A DNA stretch of 64,000 nucleotides, taken from positions 63,477,121 through 63,541,120 of the forward strand of contig NC_134846.1 of assembly GCF_965363235.1 (NCBI RefSeq), read 5' to 3'. Under the pieces are notes generated by a model that saw nothing but the letters and a program-made list of their open reading frames with translations, had not been told where the DNA came from and made no database searches. Numbering within the stretch: position 1 is the first letter of the stretch; each line of letters begins with the position of its first letter. The position numbers were made by a program, and so were the translations under genes. This DNA comes from Mytilus galloprovincialis. Taxonomy: Eukaryota > Mollusca > Bivalvia > Mytilida > Mytilidae. This document shows, one piece after another, positions 1-12,724 of the stretch.

Positions 1-1105
1 CTATCGTTAATTATCCATTTTTAGATGGTGACGTTCCCTTGTCACCATCTTACGGTGTTTATATATCTCAACTTGTACGATTCGCTCGTGTATGTAACAA
101 TGTTTTAGATTTTAACGAGAAAAATTTATGTATTACTGAAAAATTATTACACCAGGGTTTTCGATATCACAAACTAGTCAAAACATTTACTAAATTTTAT
201 CATCGGTATAAGGACATCATTCGTAAATATAGCTCAACATGCAGACTTCTTATACGTTCAGGTATTTCACATCCAATTGTTTATGGAAATATTCTTTATA
301 AAGCACAAAGGTGTCAGTATTCACCTCAAAAACTAACAAAACCTTTGAATAGACTTATTAAGAAGGGATATAGTTACGATACTGTTGTCAGGTCATTAAA
401 GATTGCATATTTTGGCGTTAATATTGATTCACTTATAGGATCTTTGCATCGGAACTAAACACATTTATTCAAAAACCAGTTGTTGGCATGACACGGGTTA
501 TGTTCTTCTCATATATGTTATGATGGTATGATACTAAACCCCTAACGGGAAGGATTGTGCCTGATGTTGATATGATGAAATCATAATCTTTCAGTCAATT
601 TAATTGAAGTCTAGAGCTGGCATGTCAGTTAACTGCTAGTAGTCTATTGTTATTTATGTATCATTGTCATTTTGTTTATTTTCTTTGGTTACATCTTCTG
701 ACATCAGACTCGGACTTCTCTTCAACTGAATTTTAATGTGCGTATTGTTATGCGTTTACTTTTCTACATTGGCTAGAGGTATAGGGGGGGGTTGAGATCT
801 CACAAACATGTTTAACCCCGCCGCATTTTTGCGCCTGTCCCAAGTCAGGAGCCTCTGGCCTTTGTTAGTCTTGTATTATTTTAATTTTAGTTTCTTGTGT
901 ACAATTTGGAAATTAGTATGGCGTTCATTATCACTGAACTAGTATATATTTGTTTAGGGGCTAGCTGAAGGACGCCTCCGGGTGCGGGAATTTCTCGCTA
1001 CATTGAAGACCTGTTGGTGACCTTCTGCTGTTGTTTTTTTTTCTATGGTCGGGTTGTTGTCTCTTTGGCACATTCCCCATTTCCATTCTCAATTTTATTA
1101 GCATA
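1..1105 (+). mobile_element. 3' end of an RT-bearing retroelement (copy 1)
   Basis: The window opens inside a reverse-transcriptase-type reading frame (3-458), followed by about 650 bases of 3' untranslated sequence ending near the string CATTTCCATTCTCAATTTTA. The UTR contains a conserved core (AACATGTTTAACCCCGCC, then CCTGTCCCAAGTCAGGAGCC at about 806-852) and a second block around 960-1090. Both reappear in reverse orientation at 17341-17640, and the second also at 33934-34098. That repetition is what defines the element. The left end lies outside the window. Confidence 0.75.
3..458 (+). CDS. C-terminal part of a retroelement reverse-transcriptase polyprotein (partial)
   Basis: The frame is open from base 3 to a TAA at 456-458, giving 151 residues of what is clearly a longer protein cut by the window edge. 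It carries the signature YGVYISQLVRFARVC, which I associate with a reverse-transcriptase family very common in bivalves and lancelets, and then a basic helical tail without recognisable catalytic motifs. The RT palm and its catalytic aspartates would lie upstream of the window. No stop or frameshift interrupts this piece, whereas the inverted copy at 17965-18345 has a nonsense change in the same region. I cannot decide from this piece between a LINE and a Penelope-like element. The upstream Met at 39 is internal, not a true start. Confidence 0.7.
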   Translation: MVNYPFLDGDVPLSPSYGVYISQLVRFARVCNNVLDFNEKNLCITEKLLHQGFRYHKLVKTFTKFYHRYKDIIRKYSSTCRLLIRSGISHPIVYGNILYKAQRCQYSPQKLTKPLNRLIKKGYSYDTVVRSLKIAYFGVNIDSLIGSLHRN

Positions 1106-1176
1106 GTTGGTCCTAACTGGAATGACCAGTGTCTATTGAGTTGCACGTACCAAACATGTTGTCGAAACTCTGTTTT

Positions 1177-1208
<32 letters not shown>
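1177..1208. repeat. (AT)n microsatellite
   Basis: An uninterrupted run of alternating T and A, about 15 dinucleotides, lying just beyond the 3' end of the retroelement copy. Confidence 0.9.
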
Positions 1209-1210
<2 letters not shown>

Positions 1211-1249
1211 CCTTCTTTAATCAAGATATATGTTTCTACCTTGGCCATT

Positions 1250-3750
1250 CTGTTATATCTTTTATATAAGCAATAAACAATTTTCTTTTAATCTGTCTTA
1301 TTGTCTAGAATTAGGAATATTTGTCTTCAGGAAGTTAACACATATTTTACCCAATATGAAATTTTTAACACGATTAGCAAGCTCAGAATCAGAAAATAAC
1401 CAATCATATACTGGATGAGGTGTTTCAAGCACCAAATTGGTATTGCGATTGAACTGAGTAAAGTTTAACGACAAAAAAATGATCCCATGTTCTTTTAAGA
1501 TTCATGTCATTCCCTTAGTTTCCGTTTGCCACCTTGATTTTTCCTTTTTATCGATTTACGAAATTTTTATATCAACGAATTACGGCTGTCTCAATTATAT
1601 TCCCTTTCTAAAACAAGATATTTGCATCTATGTTAGCTTTTTTTTTTATAAAGTTGAACTTATTCTTTTACTATGGCTAATAGAATTAAATAAGGAATAC
1701 TTAAGGGGTAAATCAATCAATTTTGTATATCATCACACTGGACGAGATACGTTGATTTGTTTTAAAGTGATTAAAATTATAACTCAAAGTTGACTGCTGT
1801 ACCCCTATTTTTGAAATTTGTACCTATTATGTCGATTTGGTTTGTTCACACATAGTTGTCAATATAATGAAATTTTATGCGACTGTTATACAAGTGAGAG
1901 GTTTAGCTAGCTTTAAAGTAAGATTTAATTCACCATTTTCTACATAAGACAATGCATGTACCATCCCATTCAAAATGCCCTAACATAAAACACTTACAAT
2001 CAAGACCATTTTTATTTTCTGTTATCATAGAGGTTAATAATTTTGAAAAGAGGAGCATTTGGTAATATGCAGTAGTTTGTAAGTTGAAATTATAAAAGAA
2101 CACAAAAAATAATTGTTCTGGTTTCATCTTGAGTCAGTGTTATGGGAGTGCATGTTGGATATAAAAATGGCTTGCCAGTACCTATTTTGTTTATCAACTA
2201 GTTTGTATAACGAGATTGGCAAGTAAATGGGAGATGAACAGACAAACAAATGTCAAAATACACAACAACAACAATCTAAAGATTGTGCAATATGATTCCC
2301 TGCATCCCAGACACACAGGGGTAATTTCAAGTGTCCCATAAGGGCCAGCCAGCATTTCTTGCTGCTTGATTACTGACACCTATCATTTTACTATCATGTA
2401 ATAAATATGTTGAAAGTGCTATCTGAACCAGACCAGAACCAAGTTCATAAACCATCGATATTAGTAAATAATTTAACCTTTAAACTTGGTCGAATGCAAA
2501 AGTTTCAAAATGAGAACAAAAACAAAGGCTATTCAAGGCTGCTCAATATACATTAATCAATTCAATAGTATAAGATACAACACTTAAAACTAAACCAATA
2601 GCAACACAAGTTAAACTAAGGGCAAATTCTGGTAATCTAGAAGAGAACACAGTTACTGTTTTAATGGTGGTATCATGTGAACATGATAAGTAGAATTCGA
2701 CGTTGAGTGGCATACGGTAATGTCATAATGTTATTCCTTGTAAATTCTTGTGAATATTGCACCCTGAGCGAAATGGTAATGCAATGCTATTCGACTTCGT
2801 ATTTGAATTGCCATTTAAACTCTTCACTTGAGCGACACTGGTGATTCTTAAGTAGAAACATGCGCGTTTGGCGTGCCAAATTATAAGCTTGGTAAAATAT
2901 CCTTGTAAATTATATCAGACAAATAAAATTATTTGCAGGCAAAATTATTAAAAATGCTATAATTTGTTGTCGATGGTTAAGTTATGTCATATCTTTATCT
3001 GTAGTTTTTATCAATTGTTTTGTCATTAATTAAATACTAGTAGACTGCATATATTTTAGAGCTTGTCATATTGTGGGGATACCTGTTTATTGATGACATC
3101 TAGATGTCCTGGTTATTTTGTCGTCAGGTTGTCAAAGCGACACATACTCTTTATCTCCTTTTATTCAGGAAGAAAATAAGTGAGAACTTAAAACTAATGA
3201 ATACACTTGCATGGTCTTTGTTTGATATCGTCACATTCATTATTGACGAATTAAGCGTATCTAAATGTTAATGCATAAGATTTTAATGTAACAATTAATT
3301 GTATTCATTCAACGCAAACAAAGCATATGGAATGTCATACGAAAACACAACCTAGAACCCAACTTAAAGTACTTTTCATAGACAATATTGTTAGTACTAC
3401 CAAATGTATTTCTGTAGAAGTGCAAATGCAATTAGAAGTAGTCTGCCAGTGGGCAACCCTATTGACTCCACCGACTGCAAATTATTAATTGTAGAAATAT
3501 TTTGATATAATTTGATTTTTTTCAATTCTACATATAATTGCATGATAAAGGTAGATGAAAGGATCGCACGAAATTATATTGTTATCTACAACAAATAAAC
3601 TTACGTAATTATAGTATATTTGGATTTAAATCTAAATTCTATTATGTTATAAGAATTATTTTGTAGTTCGTTTTTATCATGATTTCCATTTCATTTTAAT
3701 CTAAAATACACCAAGACAGCGTGTAGTACATCAGATAAAAACAAACAATA
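1250..3750. other. No gene seen; one dispersed repeat fragment
   Basis: I find no convincing exon or RNA gene. The only recognisable item is a short dispersed repeat at about 1865-1955, whose core (AGTGAGAGGTTTAG, then a TTTCTACATAA box) returns at 38575-38660 and, inverted, at 16620-16715. The short ORFs in this stretch are low-complexity and AT-driven. Confidence 0.6.
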
Positions 3751-5330
3751 TTTTCCGGTTCTTACGTGCTTTCTTCAGAGGAATTATGAACACAATGAAC
3801 GGAAACTACCGATTGAAAGCGAATTAAAAGGGTGACTTAAATAGTGCACTTTGCATGGAACGAACCCAAAGATTTTCAGGTGATATCGTTATATTAGTGA
3901 TATTTTAATATCAAGGTCAAAGATAAAAACGTTTAAAATGTAGTAAATTTTGTACCGTTTATTTTATTACTGTCATTGAATCGATACCTCTGCTGACAGA
4001 CTGTCATTCCCCAAATAGAGACAACAGTAGAATAGCGCTGTTCAATAGTCATAAGTCTATTTAGCTGGAACAAATCCCGGTCACAAACCAAAACATAGGT
4101 ATCACAAGCCATGGACATCACGGAAGAGACATTGATTGTTGAAGTGTAGTAAAATTGTTATCAATTATGTATTACTACCGCTGGGTCTATAAATAAGCTT
4201 GTATACTCTTAGTCCACGAGGGTGTCACCAGCCAAGTAGCCAGCACTGCAGTTAAGTTTGTACCGTTAATTTAACAAATATGACTCGATTGATACGATAT
4301 TTCAAAGTACGATAAACAGACCAAAAAGTGCCTATAGTACAGGTTCAAGACATGACATCGAAATTTTCCTTGTTAACGATGAGATGTTTGACTGTTATGG
4401 AGTATCAATGCCAAATATCACCACGTATATTTTTAATTGTCATACTCACACTCCAGTCTTTCTTTCCTGGTTCCTTTATTAATCTCGAATTCAACTTTGA
4501 CTAGTTTCCACTTATCATGTGCATTACGATGGTTATTGATAATAGAGTATAATCAGCAGATCTTGATTCTCTGTGTTATTTCGCTATCGCAATTGTCTTG
4601 TCAACTGCTTTTTTTTTTCGTTTTTTTTTATTGTGAAGTGTTATATGAACTTTCCACTTGTTTCATGGTGTTTATTTACCCTTTTTCTATAACTCCATTT
4701 ATTTGTGATATCCATTTTTTCTTTTTTTTTTGGTGTAATGTAACTAAATTATAATTTTTTCGACCATAACAAAACATTTATTTCATAGATTTAAAATGGA
4801 CTGGGACACCTCTTCGATAGTAATAATAGCCCGAGGATTTTGAAGTTACTGGGGAAAAGAGTCAAATGAGAGACTCTTCCTCAATATGCAGACTCTTTTG
4901 TTCCCACACAGAAATGGAAAATTCACACTCGGAAAATGGAAAAATCAATTTTGTCATAAAGCTTAGTTCTTAACCTTTCATTATTTATAAGTTTTTAGAT
5001 TGAAGTTAAGATCAGATTTTACTTTATATGTGATATCTTTCATTTCCCATTTAATGCTGAATCAGAATAGTCTTCACACTTGGATTTGACATAAATGGAC
5101 ATCTAAGAGGTCAGGATACAGTGTAATATTAGCTTTTTTTTATTCACAATCTTCAAGCCCATTGATGAAGGCCTCCTTACTAGTTTACATGAAAAGTTTC
5201 ACAAAAAAAGGAACACAGTTGGTTAAAAAGGGATTGTCCGTTGGAAAGGACCACCGCCGATTTTGTGTTATTAAAATTTGCTGTTATAATTGTTTTGAAA
5301 TTATATAGAATTAAGAGTTTGTACTTCCCT
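3751..5330. other. No gene seen; T-rich stretch and a repeat scrap
   Basis: Bases 4195-4250 match part of the repeat found at 21120-21200 (the CGAGGGTGTCACCAGCCAAG block). Bases 4440-4745 are very T-rich with several T8-T10 runs, which explains the long hydrophobic ORF there. Nothing else is recognisable. Confidence 0.5.
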
Positions 5331-5334
5331 CATG

Positions 5335-5720
5335 CAAAGCTCTCATTCCTGGCCGGATTGGCTATATTTTTGTTCTTTTTGGTTTACAGCTCTTCATCCT
5401 TTTGATAAGCTTTGAATTTTCAAATAGTTTGGCCTCGAGTACCACTGAAGAGACATTGACTGTCGAAATAAGCATCTGGTGCAGAAAAATTGAAACCGTT
5501 TATGTTATTCCAAACGTAACAATATCTTTACAATATGGCTTATATTATAAATTTAAGAAATCGATGCGATGGAATGTTTCCCTTATTTACAAGTTCATAT
5601 TTATAAATTAACTGATTACAAAACTTTATAATTTTTTAAATACTAAGACTTTTCTACCTCAACTGATGAGTCTTTTGTAGAAGAAACGCGCATACAAAAT
5701 TTAATCCTGGTATTTACGAA
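5335..5720 (+). repeat. Dispersed SINE-like mussel repeat
   Basis: The block with CCACTGAAGAGACATTGACT and, further on, AACTGATGAGTCTTTTGTAG with GAAACGCGCAT belongs to the same repeat class as 13658-13855, 14284-14480 and 21105-21715. All of these carry a 'CATCAGTGATGAGTCTTATGTAG' type core. It is diverged and interrupted by unrelated sequence. Confidence 0.55.
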
Positions 5721-6599
5721 GAGTTTATAACATACTTTAAGGACTGGACCAATAGCACTGCAAGTGGACTGTTTACGGTACCCCCGACGGTATCATTAAG
5801 TCAGAAGTCAAAGGTTCCATGCTGACATGATTTGTATTATACATTAACACTTATAAAATTCCTCATTGATAAAGAAAAAAGAAAAGGTTAAAATACCCTT
5901 AAATAAATTTGGCTATTCTGTCTAGGTTTCTTTTTTGTCATATAGATCTTAATGTTAAATCACATTCATACGTCCTTGACTGTTTACGCGCTCCTGATAG
6001 AAATAAATCCAGAAAATCGCGCGTTTAACGGATACAATTTATATTCTGTTGTGTGTTTCCATTTATAGAGGGAATACGTGTATCAAAATAAGAAAATGTA
6101 TCTGTTTAACTAGTTTGATTTTATTGATTTTATTTATTTTATATATTCTATGTTTCGTGTATATTTTCCATTTTATCTGTGCTATCAAACATTTCGCAAT
6201 ATTTATTTCGCCTATTCCTGTTAAATGCCTAATTCATACGCACTCAATTTACATAATCATCACGAAACAACTTTTGATTTTGAGTTTTAAATGTTTGTAT
6301 TTATATCTTTTTTGATCATATCAAACATCAATTTAATCATTAAATAGTTCTATGACATATTATTACTCTATAAATATGAACTATTAAAATATTATCTTCC
6401 AGCTATGATATTGAAGAAAATAAAAGGTCGGCACTTATTATGTTTAATTTATCAATGTGTTAAATTTCGACGAAATAAATTCCACTAATTGAAATGAGTC
6501 TGCATTTTTGTACAATGTAAACGTTTAAAAGTACTGTTGATACAAATGATAAACGGGTATAAGAGCTGCTTTCATAAATTTATTTTCTAGATATGTTTT

Positions 6600-7200
6600 A
6601 AATGGGCATTAGCTGTAGAATTAATGTTCATCGAAAAATTCTCAAAGTTAATTTATAAAATACTGAAAGGTATATCAAAATTGAAATAAGTCTGAAATAA
6701 ACAGTTAACAATACATGTACTCGATAATATAAATCTAAATTTCTTGTGTATTTTAGTTTAGACGCTATCCAATATACTATCGAGATTACCTCCGAAGACT
6801 GCCGACGTTCACGTAACCCGATATAGATTAAAACATAAATATAAATAGATAGCAATCTTGTGCAATTGGATTTTTCTAGGTCTGTTTGATTTCATGGTAA
6901 AGGTTGACAAAATAAGTTAATAAACGTTTTTACTTATATAAGAATGATTTTCTAGGGATAGAATCAGCCAACGTGATTGTTCACCTTTTGTTTCACTTTC
7001 AATGTTGACATTCTTTCCCATTTAATGGCTGACCATGACTAATGCATGCGTAACTAATTTCTGGCTAATGTTCAAATTGGAGGCCACATGAATACGGATT
7101 CAATAAATTTGAATTATTTACTACAATGAAATTTTGAGAAAATTGGACTAAATTAGCTGCTAAAAGCGAATACTTATTTTATTATTTCCCTCTAATTAAT
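6600..7200 (+). repeat. Roughly 600-bp dispersed repeat, copy A
   Basis: It aligns by eye with 54098-54560 plus 55395-55612 (same strand) and with 8275-8815 (opposite strand). Shared landmarks include GGGCATTAGCTGTAGAATTA, the GTGTATTTTAGT block, the CTATCGAG block, TTGGATTTTTCTAGGTCT, the CCTTTTGTTTCACTTTCAA block and GCTGCTAAAAGCGAATA. No coding frame is conserved among copies, so this looks like a non-autonomous element. Confidence 0.65.
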
Positions 7201-7383
7201 GGTTGAACCAAACAAAATCATATTTTATTTGTTTTTCATATCTCGTAGCTAATACCCCTTTAAAGAGAATGCGTGTGTATACAAATGCAATGAAAAAGTA
7301 TGATGTTACAGGTCACTTTTTAAGATCACAGAGTATCATATCCTTGTATATTTGCAAGGCATAATTCTGATGTATATCAGCAG

Positions 7384-7386
<3 letters not shown>

Positions 7387-7416
<30 letters not shown>
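7387..7416. repeat. Poly(T) tract of 30 bases
   Basis: An uninterrupted run of thymines. It may be the reversed poly(A) tail of a retroposed sequence on the minus strand, but no parent sequence is recognisable beside it. Confidence 0.9.
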
Positions 7417-7420
<4 letters not shown>

Positions 7421-7469
7421 GTTTATTCTAGACCTTTTATAATAATTATTACTGCAAGAAATAACAAAA

Positions 7470-7723
7470 CTGCGTTAGTTTGACATTTCTTTTCGAAATA
7501 ACATTAAAATGTGGTGCTCACTGAATTACCCGCATAGCGAGTTATTTCAAAGTAGGCACCATATTTTTAATTTCGAATAGACAGAAACAATATTACAGTC
7601 ACTCCTTATAATTTGTTTCTAAATTCCATTTTGAGCCGGCTTAAATCAAGAAAAACTTATGTCTATGAGCTGATAAAAAAAAACACTGTTAGCCAATCAG
7701 AAGACGCGTTATATTCAAAATTA
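7470..7723 (+). mobile_element. Palindromic MITE-like element, copy 1
   Basis: An imperfect inverted repeat (about 7490-7590, arms containing AAATGTGGTGCTCACTGAAT and its complement) is followed by ATAGACAGAAACAATATTACAGTCACTCC and then a tail ending CCAATCAGAAGACGCGTT. The same arrangement occurs at 44620-44920 and, reversed, at 27146-27400. There is no coding capacity. This copy is more degraded than the one at 44.6 kb. Confidence 0.7.
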
Positions 7724-8274
7724 TTGTTCATTAATGAGAGTGAAATTGTAAATTTATAATTCGCTCTAAGGTAAACTTTGCTAAAATGAAGATTTTACTT
7801 GTTTTGTTTTCAAAAAATTGATTAAAAGCATGAAACAGCATGCTATTTTTCAAGCTACAAGTCTTGATAAATTGTATTAATTGGCATAGACTGTTCATGA
7901 AATATCACATATTTGTGAATAATGAGAAATCTATGGGAATATATTTTAAATAAATTATGAGACGATAGGTTTTATATGCATTAAGAAAATAAAAAGATAA
8001 AATGGCGTCAATGAACTTGTTTTTCTTCCTTCAAGCAAAATAACAAAATCACAATCATTCCATTATAAAACATTTAATATAAGAGTAACACCCCTTAAAT
8101 GGGAAATTGGTACTTACAACACGTATAATTGGTATTTTTTTTAACATTTGCGATGCATATATTTTCTATGTACAGATAAAACGTAAATTGCAAATCTGTC
8201 TCAAAATTTGTAGTTTTGAAGTCAAAGAACTGGACCGATTATGTACTGATATTGTACAATAAAAAAAAATGTCG

Positions 8275-8815
8275 GTATACACTGAATCTACCTTAAGCCG
8301 GAATTTTGATCAATTTTGACAATTGAGCCAAGAAACATCGCTGATGAAATATTCACTTGCAAGTGAATAGTGTGAAAATTTTGACCTTATTAACTTATAT
8401 GACCTTCAATTTAACCCTTAGGCGAAGATGGATTACTCATGTAGTCAGCTTTTAAAAAGAAAATAATGTGTACATTGAAAGTAAAACAAGGATGAACACT
8501 CTTGTTGTTAGGTTCTATTCACAAAAAAATCATTATATAAAGGTAAAAACCATGATGAACATACCTTTAGCCTACAATATAAATCAAACAAACATAGAAA
8601 AAAATGACTGCACGTGTTCGCTATCTATTTCTATTTTTGTTTATATCGGGTTATATGACCGTCGGTAGTCTTTAAAGGTCATCTCGATTGTTAATTAGAT
8701 GACCTCTATACAAGAATATACACAAAACGTTGATACATATTATCGAGTCAATGCATTGTTGATTGTTTATTTTCGACTTTTTGTTATTTGGATCTAAGTT
8801 AGGGTATGTTATAGA
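8275..8815 (-). repeat. Roughly 600-bp dispersed repeat, copy B (inverted)
   Basis: The reverse complement of 8600-8720 matches 6765-6880 of copy A through the GACTACCGACGGTCATATAA and AAATAGAAATAGATAGCGAA blocks. It also holds a CACTTGCAAGTGAATA palindrome near 8352, which recurs in copy C near 55471. The two copies form an inverted pair about 1 kb apart. Confidence 0.6.
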
Positions 8816-10290
8816 TCAAATATAAATCAAATATGAGTATAACTATTTGTCCAAAATATGAATGTGATGAACATTCTGAAAAACAACAAATCGAAAATTA
8901 TATGGATAATCTTTTAGATACAAATTTATTTATTCGGTTAGTAATGACAATTCTGTAAACACATGTGTAAAGGAGAAAGGGGTATAAACTCCAATGTTTG
9001 GCCGAAGAAAATTATGTTTTTTAATAAATCGTAATAAATAATACTGAAATTAGTACATGTCTTGAAAATATAGCCAAATGAATCATACTACATTTTTGAA
9101 TTGATAGAATTTATGAGTAATCCATTTATCATGACAAAGTCTCTATAGTTGACACATAGTGGTACTGCTTGATTATCTATAAATCTTGAGTGTATTATTC
9201 ACATAAACTAGGAAATAGTTTTTGCGCCGTGTGTTTGATAAACTCTCGCTGTTTCTAGATCAGATATGGTTCCTGCGTATTTCTATCCGACATTGATTTA
9301 CTTGTCTATAATTTTAGCTATTTGTTATGTCTATCTAATTTTCGATAGAATATTAGTTTTTCAGTGATCTCAACATAGATCAGATAAAACGCCAACTGAT
9401 GCATTTTGGAAGCATTAGTACCGATACAAAACAGTCATAAATTGTGTACGGATCACACTCGTATACTGAACATCTGGTGAAAAACATTGTCGATTTTCTA
9501 ACTGTTGGTATGAAACACGGTCAAAAGGGAAAGAAGAAACAAAAGGGGTGTGAAAAAATTGACCTTTTAAAAAACAAATTCAGATCATTGATAAAGTTCC
9601 TTTTACAAGTAACACTATCTAATAATTTAGGAGTCTTGGAGTGGCACTATCTAATGTTACTTTTGGTATCGTTGATTTACATCACCTGATCAGGGCTTGC
9701 TTCTTAGCAGCTGCTTAATTGAAGGATGTTATATGTCACCAAAATTAACAGTGGAGATGACCAGATAAGCAATGAACGAACGATCTAAAGAATCATGAAT
9801 AAATAATTCAATCAATTATACTGGGTGTTTATTGAGCATTTTGCCTGCATCAGTTTCTATAAAACCTGAAATATACTTTTTTCATTTGAATACTTTAAAA
9901 TAATAAGCTTGCCTTATCCTACATGGCTATTTTTGTCGATCCGGCATTATCGATTTCACCCCATCTGACAGTTTTAAGAATTTCCCACTATTTTTCTCAA
10001 AATTGTGCTGTATTTCTTCTGATAATATCGTAACTGGCATCTATCTTTATGCTACCTCATCTTGAACGATGTTTTAAGATGTCCAAACAAATCGTTACAG
10101 TGTCGGACTTAAAAAAAAATAAGAGAAAATAACAATGAGGCAATTAAAAATCAGGAGACCAATATAAATATATTACCTGGACCAAAACGAGAAACCCATT
10201 TTTAAACACTTTTGTTTGTTGAGACTTCATTTACTATATACAATGGTAAACAATTATAGCTTTTTTCATTCATGTGTTTACGTGTTGGTA
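8816..10290. other. No gene seen
   Basis: AT-rich sequence with a few ORFs below 85 codons, none with recognisable motifs, splice context or repeat homology elsewhere in the window. Confidence 0.5.
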
Positions 10291-10470
10291 TTAGTTTAAA
10301 ATTTTGGGTGACAATTTTGTTTCGTTTGCCTCTGTTGCCACCAAAATGTTATTTAAAAATAAATACATTAAGACAACGGTAGTTTCCCTATGGTCATATA
10401 TAATAAATCGATTAAGAAGACTAATCAAAGATACGAACACAATTAAGGCAATCGCATTAACCCCAAAAAC

Positions 10471-10574
10471 ACGGGTGTCATTCGGTTTCACGAGAGAAAT
10501 GATTGTGAAAGAATATCTAACGGTGGTCAAGTATTGCGAGACGATCGTAAAAGCTCTGGTACCGGATAGTGAAA
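10471..10574 (+). repeat. Left arm of a 104-bp inverted repeat pair
   Basis: About 104 bases beginning CACGGGTGTCATTCGGTTT and ending at GGTACCGGATAGTGAAA are nearly identical, roughly nine mismatches by eye, to the reverse complement of 13259-13362. The two arms are 2.7 kb apart and face each other. Each arm is rich in the motif GATCGTGAAAG or close variants. The 107-codon ORF that runs through this arm (10304-10627) has no recognisable domain, and its frame is not kept in the other arm. Confidence 0.75.
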
Positions 10575-10954
10575 GTCATCAAATAACTAATTTAATTAAT
10601 TACACAGACAAATTTACAACAAAATAAAATTGTCTGTCAAAATGGTTCAACATTATGATCAGTATGTGAGAAAATCCAGTATTAAAAGTATATAATTTTT
10701 TCCAAACCAACAAAAGGCAGATTGCTTCTCGACATTTCAATGACATAAAAAATGTAAACAAACATGATTTTTTTACAAATTCGTTTAAAGTTAACTACTT
10801 TTATCCGAATAAGAGCATTCTATTTGTATGAATCAAATGGTTCTCATAGCTATTTTGTATCAACATAATCTGAAACCAGGAACATGTATATACTCTTCCC
10901 AGCTGCAACTTGGTAAAAAAAGAAATATTTACACAAAATTGATTTTTCTGATCG

Positions 10955-11000
10955 TGAAAGATCACGTACCGCTTTTTTGAAGATCGTGAAAGATCTGATG
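10955..11000. repeat. Pair of GATCGTGAAAGATC motifs
   Basis: The string GATCGTGAAAGATC occurs at about 10952-10965 and again at about 10983-10996. Complementary copies (CTTTCACGATC) occur near 12409, 13255 and 13281. The motif is confined to the interval bounded by the inverted arms at 10471 and 13362, suggesting one composite element. Confidence 0.6.
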
Positions 11001-11369
11001 CTACAAAGACGTTCAAATTATTCTTCAATTATATGATAATTAATATTTGTTATAGGTAATGAGAAAAACTAGATAGGCCAAGATCCTCAATAAATTGAAG
11101 CATTTTATGTATATTGCTATTACTCTGTAAGTTACACCCGTCACTTGAAACTTTTGTTCAAACATAGACCTCGAAGAGGAGCCGAAAATGAACTGATACG
11201 CATAAAGACAATCCATATTATCGCTTGCTCAAGATATAAGCGGGGTAACAGGAGATTTTATTTGTACAAGTACATATAATACAAACAAATTATCATTTGT
11301 GCATTTGTGAACATGTTATTTGTATAATAGTTGGCTGATTGTAGGATGAAGGTTTTTATTGTCATGTGA

Positions 11370-12075
11370 AGTACTCACTTATCACGAGTTATAGGATAAC
11401 TACATTTTGTATATTAAATCCTATAATCTACAAATGTACATGTCCGTCAGACAGGATTCACCTGACCTCGACTTTGCCTCATTTCATGGATCAATATTTA
11501 GTTTTGTGGTCAAGTCCGTATCGCGGATTCGTTAAGCCTAAGGATAACTCTGTTGTTATGATTGTAAGGTGTACATGTTTGACTTCTGCAAGGTTCCAAT
11601 AACAGATCTCATTATCATGCATCATTTGGCAATGTTCGTTTTATGTTGTTTAGCCTTTTATACCTGTATGCTATAGCGCCAAGGTATTTGGTGTATGGTG
11701 TACATGTCTGTCTGCATGTTTCATATATGACGTCAATTGTATTTGATATATTGAATGATAGTAAGATGTCTATGTCTGGCTGTCGGTCAGGGTTCATATA
11801 CTTTCGACCTCATGTTCCAAATTAATTGACCAAACCTAACTTTTACATTTGTCAGTTTCTAAGGTACTGTGAGAATCGGAACACCTATATTTGGTGTACG
11901 GGATGTTTGTAGAGATCTGTATGACATGGTTCATCTGACCTTGACATCTTTTTTTGAACCATTGACAATCTTAAGCATATTTGACACTTCTAGTAAAACC
12001 CTTAATATTACAGACGTTGAACAAATATACTATCATAACTAAAGTAGACGAGACATTTCAGCATGTGCGCTCTGG
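11370..12075 (-). repeat. Old, inverted copy of the 147-bp-period repeat
   Basis: On the minus strand this region carries degraded versions of the unit seen at 45943-48255: the start GAGC...CATGCTGAAATGTCTCG (12050-12072), repeated 'GGTCAAGGTCAGATGA' boxes (for example about 11930-11950) and 'GAAATGAGGCAAAGTCGAGGTCAGGTGA' type boxes (11455-11490). The spacing is blurred by indels, so this copy is much older than the tandem pair at 46-48 kb. It explains the short ORFs here. Confidence 0.6.
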
Positions 12076-12724
12076 TATTATTTAGTCTACAGTATATAGT
12101 TATCTCATTGGAAATCAATTCACATTTTTTTTTTGGTTGATGGTTAATATTTTGTTTTAAACGTTGCATACCCATATTATTGGATAAATAGTGGGGTCTG
12201 TCTAAATTGTACTAGACCAATTCTCATAGCTGAATTTGTCACACTGATTTAGACACGTTTTTGTTTGGTTTTTTTTTTTTAAACTTTTGATGTAAAGTGT
12301 TGAATTAAAAAAAATAATAGCTTTTAATGTTCAGTTGCAGGTATATAAAATGGTAAAAGAAATATCGATTTCTTATTACTAGTATTAAGTCTGATCACGC
12401 ATTATCTTTCACGATCAAAATAATTCGTTGCCTAATCACACGATCAAGTTTGATGAAAATTCAACAAAATTCAAGGTTTTCGTAAACAAATTAACGCTTT
12501 TAATGGACGAACTGATTTTATTTTACTGTACTATACTATCAGATACACCAAAGATTAAATTTCAAATATATCATGATATTTTGAAATATGACCATTTTAG
12601 GTACAAATAGCGTACTTTTTCTTATTATTTCCATAGACATCCACTTATTTTTGTCCATCTGATGAGTTAAGCCTTTTTCAACTGATTTTTATAGTTCGTT
12701 CTTATGTTGTACTGTTATACCACT

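Noticed and set aside
1031-1276. ORF with an isoleucine/tyrosine run
   Set aside because: It is produced by the retroelement UTR and the (AT)n microsatellite.
10304-10627. 107-codon ORF as a gene
   Set aside because: It spans an arm of the 104-bp inverted repeat, the frame is not conserved in the other arm, and no domain is recognisable.
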